The translations under genes were made by a program, and so were the position numbers. This document shows positions 56,931-64,000 of a stretch of 64,000 nucleotides of DNA, piece after piece. The DNA comes from Deltaproteobacteria bacterium (lineage in GTDB: Bacteria; Desulfobacterota; Desulfobulbia; Desulfobulbales; JAGXFP01). How positions within the stretch are numbered: the first letter of the stretch is position 1; each line of letters starts with the position of its first letter. The stretch lies in NCBI GenBank assembly GCA_020056965.1, contig JAGVGT010000031.1, forward strand, positions 54,170-118,169, in the 5' to 3' direction. The notes under the pieces are model-generated. The model made no database searches. It saw only the letters and a list, made by a program, of their open reading frames with translations, and was not told the origin of the DNA.

Positions 56931-57935
56931 ATGACCATCAAGATCGGCATCAACGGTTTCGGCCGGATCGGCAGGGCAATCTTCCGGGCCAGGGACATGG
57001 ACCCGGCCTTCGCCGACATCGAAATCGTCGCCATCAACGACCTCACCGACAACGCCACCCTGGCCCATTTGCTTAAATACGATTCGGTCATGGGCGTTTA
57101 CACCGCCGAGGTCAAGGCCAACGAGCAGGGTATTACCGTGGCGGGCCGCCAGGTGGCCATTTTCAACCATCGCAACCCGGCCGACATCCCCTGGGGCAGC
57201 CTGGGGGTTGATTACGTGGTCGAGTCCACCGGCTATTTCACCAGTGGTGAGAAGGCCCACGCCCACATCGATGCCGGGGCCAAGAAGGTGGTGATCTCGG
57301 CCCCGGCCAAGGGCGAGGTCAAGACCATCGTCATGGGGGTCAACGAGGACGACTACGATCCCACCGTTGACCATATCGTCTCCAACGCCTCCTGCACCAC
57401 CAACTGCCTGGCCCCGGTCGCCAAGGTGATCCTGAACCGTTTCGGGATCAAAAAGGGATTGATGACCACCGTCCACGCCTATACCAACGACCAGAGCCTC
57501 CTGGACTTCCCCCACTCCGATCTGCGCCGGGCCAGGGCGGCGGCGATGTCGATGATCCCCACCAAGACCGGGGCGGCGGCAGCCGTGGCCCTGGTCCTCC
57601 CCGACCTGAAGGGCAAGTTCGACGGCCTGGCGGTGCGGGTGCCGACCCCCAACGTCTCGCTGGTTGACGTGGTGATGGAGGTGGAACGGGAGACCAATGT
57701 CACCGAGGTCAACCAGGCCTTAAAGGATGAGGCCAACCGCTATCTGGGCTACTCCGACGAACCGCTGGTCTCCATCGATTACCAGGGCAACCCCCACTCC
57801 TCGGTGGTGGACGCCATGTCCACCAAGGTGATCGGTTCCATGGTCAAGATCCTGAGCTGGTACGATAATGAATGGGGCTACTCCAACCGGGTCCTCGACC
57901 TGATCCGCCACATGGAGGCCAACAAGGCGCTGTAG
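56931..57935 (+). CDS. gap: glyceraldehyde-3-phosphate dehydrogenase, type I
   Basis: A 334-residue enzyme, normal family length. The NAD-binding N-terminus 'KIGINGFGRIGRAIFRARDM', the catalytic 'SNASCTTNCLAPVAKVI' (nucleophile Cys about 154) and 'AVRVPTPNVSLVDVV' plus 'WYDNEWGYSNRVLDLI' at the C-terminus are all intact. It oxidises glyceraldehyde-3-phosphate to 1,3-bisphosphoglycerate in glycolysis or runs in reverse for gluconeogenesis. The start has CAAGGAGCACGAAT upstream. A PAS-GGDEF gene follows 36 bp later. Confidence 0.96.
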   Translation: MTIKIGINGFGRIGRAIFRARDMDPAFADIEIVAINDLTDNATLAHLLKYDSVMGVYTAEVKANEQGITVAGRQVAIFNHRNPADIPWGSLGVDYVVESTGYFTSGEKAHAHIDAGAKKVVISAPAKGEVKTIVMGVNEDDYDPTVDHIVSNASCTTNCLAPVAKVILNRFGIKKGLMTTVHAYTNDQSLLDFPHSDLRRARAAAMSMIPTKTGAAAAVALVLPDLKGKFDGLAVRVPTPNVSLVDVVMEVERETNVTEVNQALKDEANRYLGYSDEPLVSIDYQGNPHSSVVDAMSTKVIGSMVKILSWYDNEWGYSNRVLDLIRHMEANKAL

Positions 57936-57971
57936 GAAACGACGGCAACGGACTGCGGAAAGGGAGATTCG

Positions 57972-58874
57972 ATGAAATTCAACAAGCAATCCTACCAGCG
58001 CATCATCGCGACCTTGCATGACGGCCTCTACTTTGTCGATCGCGACCGGCAGATCTCCTACTGGAACCGTTCCGCCGAGAAAATTTCCGGCTTTATGGCC
58101 GATGAAGTGGTGGGCCGGCATTGTTCGGATAATATCCTGACCCACATGGATGGCGAGGGCAATTGCCTCTGCCTCGACAGGTGCCCACTGGCCTTTACCA
58201 TGGAGGACGGCCAGCCCCGAGAGGCCGTGGTCTACATGCATCACCGGGACGGCCATCGGGTTCCGGTGTCGGTGCGGACCAGCGCCCTGACCGACGAGAA
58301 CGGCGTTATCGTCGGCGGGGTCGAGTTGTTCACCGATATCAGCGGCCTGGGCGCCAACGAGTTGCGGGTCCAGGAACTCGAAAAGCTGGCCCTGCTGGAC
58401 AATCTGACCCGGCTCGCCAATCGTCATTACCTGGAAAGGGAACTCCAGAGCCACTTCGAAGAAAAGAAACGTCTGGCCGCCAGCTTCGGCGTTCTTTTCA
58501 TGGATATCGATTGGTTCAAAAAGTTCAACGATACTTACGGCCATGACGTGGGCGACGAAGTTCTGAAATTTGTCGCCAACACCCTGATCACCAATTCGCG
58601 GCCCTTTGACCTATACGGCCGCTGGGGCGGCGAGGAGTTTATCGGCATCATCAGGAACTGCACGACCGCAGAGCTGGAGGTGATCGGCAACCGGGTGCGG
58701 CTGCTGATCGAACATGCCTACCTCATCCATCAGGGCCAGGAGCTGCGAGTCACCGTTTCCATGGGGGCGACCCTCTTCCGGGATGGCGACAATATGGAAA
58801 CCCTGATCAAGCGGGCCGATACCCTGATGTACGAGAGTAAGAGGGAAGGCCGGAACCGCTTGACCATCCGCTGA
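57972..58874 (+). CDS. PAS-GGDEF diguanylate cyclase
   Basis: A 300-residue soluble protein. PAS domain (about 1-125): 'IIATLHDGLYFVDRDRQISY', 'AEKISGFMADEVVGRHCSDN', with Cys residues in 'NCLCLDRCPLAF' that may respond to redox. GGDEF domain (about 135-298): 'DNLTRLANRHYLERELQSHF', 'LFMDIDWFKKFNDTYGHDVG' and the active site 'GRWGGEEFIGIIRN' (GGEEF). It should make c-di-GMP. There is no RxxD inhibitory site visible before GGEEF. GGAAAGGGAGATTCG precedes the ATG. Confidence 0.9.
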   Translation: MKFNKQSYQRIIATLHDGLYFVDRDRQISYWNRSAEKISGFMADEVVGRHCSDNILTHMDGEGNCLCLDRCPLAFTMEDGQPREAVVYMHHRDGHRVPVSVRTSALTDENGVIVGGVELFTDISGLGANELRVQELEKLALLDNLTRLANRHYLERELQSHFEEKKRLAASFGVLFMDIDWFKKFNDTYGHDVGDEVLKFVANTLITNSRPFDLYGRWGGEEFIGIIRNCTTAELEVIGNRVRLLIEHAYLIHQGQELRVTVSMGATLFRDGDNMETLIKRADTLMYESKREGRNRLTIR

Positions 58875-59141
58875 GCCGCGGCCGGTTCCGTTCATAACCC
58901 AGCGAAAGCCCGATTTGTCGGCCTGGCTGGTGCAGCCAGGCAAGCTTGCGTTATTACACCACGGTGAAGATCGCCGTCCTCGCCTATCTGCTTCGCCAGG
59001 CTCGCCGTTGTCCTTCGGGAAGCCTGAATTGATGGCTGCTCCCGAAAACCTCCTTGCCAGAAACGATCCGGCGTGGCAGTTTCCTTTGGAGCTGCCCCGG
59101 TTGGCGGGGTCTGCTGTTCCACCTTCCTCACCCAGAGCCTT

Positions 59142-62100
59142 ATGACCACCGACGAAAAACCCGTGCTCGAGTCCGACGCCCTCAAGGCCAATCTACTGGA
59201 AACCGCGGTGGATGAGGTGGTGGTGCCGCCTGAGCTGCGACTGCTCGAAGAGATTGTCGCCCCCTACAAGGGCGTGGCCACGACCATCAGCGGCCTGCTC
59301 TTCGAGATCAGCCATCCCTTTCGCAACTGGAGCCTGATTCTGCCCCGGCTGCGCGGCTTCGCCCTCAAGAATCACGTTTACTACCACAAGCACCCCCAGG
59401 GCCCCGAGGCCTTGGAGCGCTTCTGTGACCTGTTTCTCGCCGCCATCGCCGACACCCGCAAAAACGAAGTCCAGCTGGCCCAGGCCATGGAAGCACTGCT
59501 GGCCTACCTGGAAAAGGTGGTGGCCGGTCTGGAGGATGGTGATCTCCCGACTTACCGCGACGCCCTAGGGGGTTGTTTCAACCGGCTGGGGGAGCTGGAC
59601 GAGAAGACCATGCTCTTCATGGTCCAAGGTCACCACCCGATCAAGAAGATTGGCGCCACCATGCTCAGTCTGGTGGCGCGGCAGGGCGAGGGGGCGGTTT
59701 ATGACTTCACCCCCCTGGCCGCCCTGATCCAGAAGCTCCTCCGGTTGAATTTCCAGTACTGGCTGAGCGAGGATGATCCGCTGCCCTGGTTCCTGGGCGA
59801 GTGCGGCGAACTTTGCCGGGGCTGGCAGGCCGGGCGGCTGTTCAACGCCATCTCTCACCAGCGCATCCGCGAGCACCTGGCGGCGGCCGAGGCGGTGGTC
59901 GTGGCCGCCAATCCCAAGGCGGCTCTGGAAAAGCTTCTGGAGCTGCCGGCCCACATGGATATCGTCCGCTTCTACAAAGAGATTCCGGAAAAACTGGTGG
60001 AGGCGGGGGCCGAACTGCTGCCCGAGGCCGGCGACCGTTTCGCCGAAAACCGCAAGCTGCTCTTCCTCTTCCGGATCATGGACACCGCCGGCCTCTACCT
60101 GATCCACGAGGAGACTCTGCGAGAGATCAATCGCGGCCTGATCCAGCTGATCCGCCAGCAGACCTTCGAGGAGATCGAATCCTTCCTGCTCACCACCTTC
60201 AAGCTCTTAAAGGCCAACGTCCGCCGCTACCCGCACACCTCGCTACAGTGCATCCAGGTCCTGGGCGCCGAGGTCTTTAAAAGGGAGAGCAGCCGGCTGG
60301 TCGAGACCTTCCTCTGGGAGACGGTGCGTTTCGGCTTTCAGTACGCCCGGGTCAGCGGGGTGGACGAGGAGTGGCAGCCGATCTACAACCCCTCGCACCT
60401 GGAGAACATCCGGGTCTGGCTGAGCCTGATCATGCAGGAGCCGAAGTGGTGCTCCACCCTCTTTTCGGCCCTGATCATCAACCTCAAGCTCTCCGGCACC
60501 TGCGTCAAGGACACCGACCTCTTCCAGCGCGACATCAGTGAGCTGTTAAACCACCCGATCGAGCCGGTCTTCAACCTGGTCAAGCAGTTTGCCAAGTTGA
60601 TGCCGGTCTTCTTCAATGAGATCGGCGCCGAGGGGGTGCTGCGCGAGGTCTCCACCGAGTTGGACGAGATCCACAGCCGCCGCGATCTCCTGATTCACTT
60701 CCTGCGCAAGCAGAGCCACGTGGAGAGCAGCAACCTGATCGTTGATTTCATCCGAGCGATCTTCGAGTTCTGGCTGACCCTGGACAAATCGGTGCTGACC
60801 CCCTATCTGCCCGAAGAGGTGCTGGCCCGGATTTCGGTCAACGGCCACTACGTGGACGACCTGCACACCTTGATGACTCGGGGCATGGCCCAGCGCGGCA
60901 TCACCACCATCGACCAGTTTCTCGACTGGGAGGAGCGCCGGCTGGCCTCTTTCGTCGCGCGGCAGTCCGACCTGGCCGGTGACGAAACCCGCCGCTTTGT
61001 CCTGCTGATCCGGATGTTCAAGCTGGTCAACCAGAAGTACAACCTGGGCTTCCAGGAGCTTCGTTTGCAGCTGGAGCAGGCCGCCAACTCGGGTTTCCCG
61101 GAGATGACCGGGCTGATCGAGGTGCTGGACTCCGGCGATACCTTCCAGTGCCTGTCGGCCCTGCTCGAGCGGCTGGAGGACTTGAAGACCGTGATCCTGA
61201 GCAGCGAACAGTTTGCCGCCAAGGAGGACATCTACCACAAGCGCCACATCGCCGTCGACATCCCCTCGGTTTACGGCCGCTACCGGGAACGCAAGTTCGA
61301 CGCTCTGGGGTTGACCTTCCGGCTGGAGAACCTGGCCAACCTCTATCTGGAAAAACTGCCGGAGTCGGTCAACCTCTCCTTTATCACCCGGGCCACCTTC
61401 ATCCGGATCGGCAAGTGTCTGCGCATCTACCTGCGGGCCCTGCGGATCGACGGGGTCACCAGCCGACGCCTGGAGACCTATCTCTCCTTGCTCTCCAGCT
61501 CCATCGGCATCAAGCGCTTCTCCTATACCCAGTACCTGGACATCTTCCGGGGGTTATCCGAGGGGGTGAAGGACGTCATCTACGCTTACTACACCAATAT
61601 CCACGAGAACAACCTGTCGATCATCGTCCCGCAGATCTGCGCCGGCGATGGCGAGGACAACCTGCTCGCCAAGTATCGCGGCCTCTGGCTGGCGGACGAT
61701 CAGGCCGGTTCGATCCACCGCCTCTCGGAATCCTTCCTGCGCGACCTGATCGCCGGCACCTTCGGCTTGCAGCTGCTGGACAACTTCATTACCCGCATCT
61801 ACCAGACCCTGGAGAACCAGAAAGACCTGCTGGATGAGCACACCCTCGACCTCTTGATGACTTACAACCCCGAGCGGGTGGTCAGCTCCCTGCACCAGCG
61901 CAGCTCCTTCAGCCGCAACCTGATTCTCCTGGGCAACAAGGGTTTCAACCTCACCCAGCTGGCCGCCGACGGCAAGCCGGTGCCGCCGGGCTTCGTGCTT
62001 ACCACCGAGATCTTCCGCTGCTGGCCGGCCATCGTCAAGTTCAACCGGGCCCGCGATGAGCTGATGGCCCGGATTCGCGGGGCACTGAACGAGGTGGAGC

Positions 62101-63404
62101 GCCAGACCGGCCGCAAATTTGGCGACCCGGACAATCCGCTGCTCCTTTCGGTGCGGAGCGGGGCGGCGGTGTCGATGCCGGGGATGATGGCCACCATCCA
62201 CAATGTCGGGTTGAACGAGGACCTGGTGGAGGGGTTCGCCAAGGAGCCCGGCCGCGAGTTCCTGGCCTGGGATAATTACCGGCGTTTCTTACAGTCATGG
62301 GCGATGACAGTCGGTGTTGCCCGTGAAACTTTTCAGAATTTGATGAATACCGCCAAGCAACGGCATGGAGTGTCAGTTAAGAGACTATTTACTCCATCAC
62401 AGATGCGCGAGCTGGCCCTGGCCTATCAGGAACATATCCGGGAATTAGGGGTGGAGATTCCCGAGGACCCCTGGCTGCAGCTGACCGGGGCCATCGAGAT
62501 GGTCCTGCACTCCTGGGACACCGAGAAGACCCGCGAGTACCGCAGCCTGATGGATGTTTCCGACTACTGGGGCACGGCGGTGATCGTCCAGGCCATGGTC
62601 TTCGGCAACCTGGGCGAAACTTCCGGCAGCGGGGTGCTCTTCACCGCCCATCCCTACCGCAAGGTCCAGCGGGTGGCGCTCTGGGGCGATTACGCGGTGG
62701 GTGATCAGGGCGAGGATATCGTCAGCGGCCTGGTCGCCACCTATCCGGTCTCGGTGGAGCAGGCCGAGCTGGATGGGCGCGAGGCCCAGATGTCCCTGGA
62801 GGTGCGCTTCCCGGCGATCTACGAGCGGCTCCTGGCCATCGCCCGCGACCTGGGCTACGTCAAGCGCTGGAACCCCCAGGAGATCGAGTTCACCTTCGAC
62901 GGCCCGGCGGCGGATAATCTCTATCTGCTCCAGACCCGCGACATGATCACCATCAAGAAAAAGGAGAGCTTCCAGGTCTTCGCCGATGAGATCGACGCCA
63001 GCCTGCTGGGCCACGGCATCGGGGTGAGCGGCAGCGCCCTGGCCGGTCGGGCGGTCTTTACCGACGCGAATATCCAGGCGCTGCGGGCCAGTGATCCATC
63101 CGTCCCGCTGATCCTGATCCGCCAGGACACGGTGCCGGAGGACATCAAGGACATCTCCATGGTCGATGGCCTCCTGACCGCCCGGGGCGGCCAGACCTCG
63201 CACGCCTCGGTGGTGGCCCTGCGGCTGGAGAAAACCTGCGTGGTCGGCTGCAACGCCCTGAAGGTTTATGAAACCGAGGAGCGGGCCGAGATCAACGGCG
63301 TCGTGATCCGCTTCGGCGATGAGATCAGTATCGACGGTCGCAAAGGCTTGTTCCTGAAGGGTACGCACCAGATTCGCCAGGAGATGCATATTTTGCCGAT
63401 CTAA
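59142..63404 (+). CDS. giant PPDK-like phosphotransferase with long N-terminal helical domain
   Basis: A 1420-residue protein. The N-terminal 900 residues are helical and unrecognised. From about 931 a pyruvate phosphate dikinase-like ATP-grasp domain follows: 'LLGNKGFNLTQLAADGKPVP', 'SVRSGAAVSMPGMMATIHNV', 'GTAVIVQAMVFGNLGETSGS' and 'QEIEFTFDGPAADNLYLLQT'. Near residue 1350 is the phospho-histidine domain ('LTARGGQTSHASVVALRLEK', His in TSHAS). The usual C-terminal PEP/pyruvate TIM-barrel is missing, so it cannot be a standard PPDK or PpsA and may phosphorylate another acceptor. The ATG at 59142 precedes 'TTDEKPVLESD'. Confidence 0.82.
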   Translation: MTTDEKPVLESDALKANLLETAVDEVVVPPELRLLEEIVAPYKGVATTISGLLFEISHPFRNWSLILPRLRGFALKNHVYYHKHPQGPEALERFCDLFLAAIADTRKNEVQLAQAMEALLAYLEKVVAGLEDGDLPTYRDALGGCFNRLGELDEKTMLFMVQGHHPIKKIGATMLSLVARQGEGAVYDFTPLAALIQKLLRLNFQYWLSEDDPLPWFLGECGELCRGWQAGRLFNAISHQRIREHLAAAEAVVVAANPKAALEKLLELPAHMDIVRFYKEIPEKLVEAGAELLPEAGDRFAENRKLLFLFRIMDTAGLYLIHEETLREINRGLIQLIRQQTFEEIESFLLTTFKLLKANVRRYPHTSLQCIQVLGAEVFKRESSRLVETFLWETVRFGFQYARVSGVDEEWQPIYNPSHLENIRVWLSLIMQEPKWCSTLFSALIINLKLSGTCVKDTDLFQRDISELLNHPIEPVFNLVKQFAKLMPVFFNEIGAEGVLREVSTELDEIHSRRDLLIHFLRKQSHVESSNLIVDFIRAIFEFWLTLDKSVLTPYLPEEVLARISVNGHYVDDLHTLMTRGMAQRGITTIDQFLDWEERRLASFVARQSDLAGDETRRFVLLIRMFKLVNQKYNLGFQELRLQLEQAANSGFPEMTGLIEVLDSGDTFQCLSALLERLEDLKTVILSSEQFAAKEDIYHKRHIAVDIPSVYGRYRERKFDALGLTFRLENLANLYLEKLPESVNLSFITRATFIRIGKCLRIYLRALRIDGVTSRRLETYLSLLSSSIGIKRFSYTQYLDIFRGLSEGVKDVIYAYYTNIHENNLSIIVPQICAGDGEDNLLAKYRGLWLADDQAGSIHRLSESFLRDLIAGTFGLQLLDNFITRIYQTLENQKDLLDEHTLDLLMTYNPERVVSSLHQRSSFSRNLILLGNKGFNLTQLAADGKPVPPGFVLTTEIFRCWPAIVKFNRARDELMARIRGALNEVERQTGRKFGDPDNPLLLSVRSGAAVSMPGMMATIHNVGLNEDLVEGFAKEPGREFLAWDNYRRFLQSWAMTVGVARETFQNLMNTAKQRHGVSVKRLFTPSQMRELALAYQEHIRELGVEIPEDPWLQLTGAIEMVLHSWDTEKTREYRSLMDVSDYWGTAVIVQAMVFGNLGETSGSGVLFTAHPYRKVQRVALWGDYAVGDQGEDIVSGLVATYPVSVEQAELDGREAQMSLEVRFPAIYERLLAIARDLGYVKRWNPQEIEFTFDGPAADNLYLLQTRDMITIKKKESFQVFADEIDASLLGHGIGVSGSALAGRAVFTDANIQALRASDPSVPLILIRQDTVPEDIKDISMVDGLLTARGGQTSHASVVALRLEKTCVVGCNALKVYETEERAEINGVVIRFGDEISIDGRKGLFLKGTHQIRQEMHILPI

Positions 63405-63605
63405 ATCTGGTGCAGAAATTTTCGTAAATAATAAACCCGCATGGCCTCTAAAATTTACTAATATCAAACGCCAATCTATTGTATGAGGCAGATGTCCGAT
63501 GAACTACCGGCAGGTCCACTAGACCGTTGACGATATAACTGGTCATTCTGGATAGCCAAGACGGCATAACCGCCGCTGAATTAACTAAAGAACATGGTGA
63601 GATAA

Positions 63606-64000
63606 ATGGCAGGCAGCACTTTTGGCGAGCTTTTCCGGGTCACCACCTGGGGCGAGTCGCACGGGACGGCGGTGGGGGCGGTGGTGGACGGTTGTCCGCC
63701 CGGCTTGGAGTTATCGGCGGAAGACCTCCAGCGCGACCTCGACCGGCGCAAACCGGGCAGCGGCCCCGCCTCGACCCCCCGCAAGGAAGCGGACCGGGTG
63801 GAGATCATGTCCGGGATCTTCGAGGGCAAGACCACCGGCACACCGATCTCCCTGGTGATCTTTAACCAGGACGCCCACAGCAAGTCCTACGACAACTTGA
63901 AGGAGATCTTCCGGCCCGGCCACGGCGACCTCACCTATCTGAAGAAATACGGGATTCGCGATCATCGCGGCGGCGGGCGGGCCTCGGCCCGGGAAACCGC
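63606..64000 (+). CDS. aroC: chorismate synthase, N-terminal part (runs off the window)
   Basis: An ORF open at the right edge, so absent from the track. Its 131 visible codons begin '[20 protein letters not shown]' with the conserved signature '[20 protein letters not shown]', then '[20 protein letters not shown]' and '[20 protein letters not shown]', all typical of AroC. The enzyme makes chorismate from EPSP with reduced FMN. The GTGAGATAA upstream gives a modest ribosome site. The 63405-63605 gap shows no gene. Confidence 0.95.
   Translation, partial: MAGSTFGELFRVTTWGESHGTAVGAVVDGCPPGLELSAEDLQRDLDRRKPGSGPASTPRKEADRVEIMSGIFEGKTTGTPISLVIFNQDAHSKSYDNLKEIFRPGHGDLTYLKKYGIRDHRGGGRASARET

Noticed and set aside
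1-64000. CRISPR arrays, tRNA and rRNA genes, complete insertion sequences
   Set aside because: Looked for regular spaced repeats, CCA-ended cloverleafs and transposase motifs by eye; none found. A tool search could still reveal small RNAs.

Overview
The window looks like a chromosomal segment of a GC-rich, sulfur-metabolising anaerobe of the Desulfobacterota (delta-proteobacterial type; Desulfobulbales is my best guess, at moderate confidence). The basis is gene content: HdrA/MvhD-type flavoproteins, DsrE-family and rhodanese sulfur carriers, several apparent selenoproteins with in-frame TGA, haemerythrins, HD-GYP and sigma-54 signalling, DUF748 and amphi-Trp proteins. I saw no rRNA, tRNA, CRISPR array, phage module or full insertion sequence.

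Layout. 0-3 kb: AT-rich foreign genes carrying integron attC sites (cassettes for a HEPN-like protein and a DUF4238 protein) next to dispersed repeats. 3-5.5 kb: an ICMT-like methyltransferase, a CDF-like transporter, a radical SAM protein and a frameshifted RelE-like toxin. 6-18 kb: the main island. An ArsR-type regulator, with a palindromic operator on its promoter, leads into two small genes that each read through a TGA with a stem-loop at SECIS distance. These are followed by a TSUP transporter, two DsrE proteins, a 1020-residue double HdrA, an exported rhodanese, an MvhD/FlpD-like iron-sulfur protein, an IscA/HesB-like protein, an exported tandem rhodanese, a double-cubane cluster protein with its ATP-dependent activator, a Cys-rich small protein, and a TlpA-like thioredoxin with a U-x-x-C active site. 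18-28 kb: fatty-acid hydroxylase, MerA-like flavoprotein, CorC/CNNM protein, stomatin/NfeD pair, AI-2E transporter and CcsA-type haem proteins. 28-36 kb: a signalling block with a sigma-54 activator, an HD-GYP-haemerythrin, a lone haemerythrin, a globin-haemerythrin fusion, a TorF-like porin and another haemerythrin.

36-64 kb is mostly housekeeping: a DUF748 envelope protein, UPF0280, a glycosyltransferase pair, CvpA, phosphopantetheinyl transferase, Crp/Fnr, a RelA/SpoT homologue, RNase R, glycogen synthase, GAPDH, a PAS-GGDEF cyclase, a giant PPDK-like protein and the start of chorismate synthase. It is interrupted by an AT-rich insert at 51.4-52.6 kb and a second integron-cassette patch at 54.3-55.7 kb, whose attC is nearly identical in its left half to the one at 1.8 kb.

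How the genes may work together (inference): the 6-18 kb island has all the parts of a sulfur or selenium transfer and redox pathway. Periplasmic rhodaneses and the Sec-thioredoxin would act outside, TSUP would move a sulfur oxyanion or organosulfur compound, DsrE and the small Sec proteins would relay persulfide or selenide inside, and HdrA/MvhD would pass electrons, perhaps by flavin-based bifurcation, toward the low-potential double-cubane protein. The substrate cannot be read from sequence.
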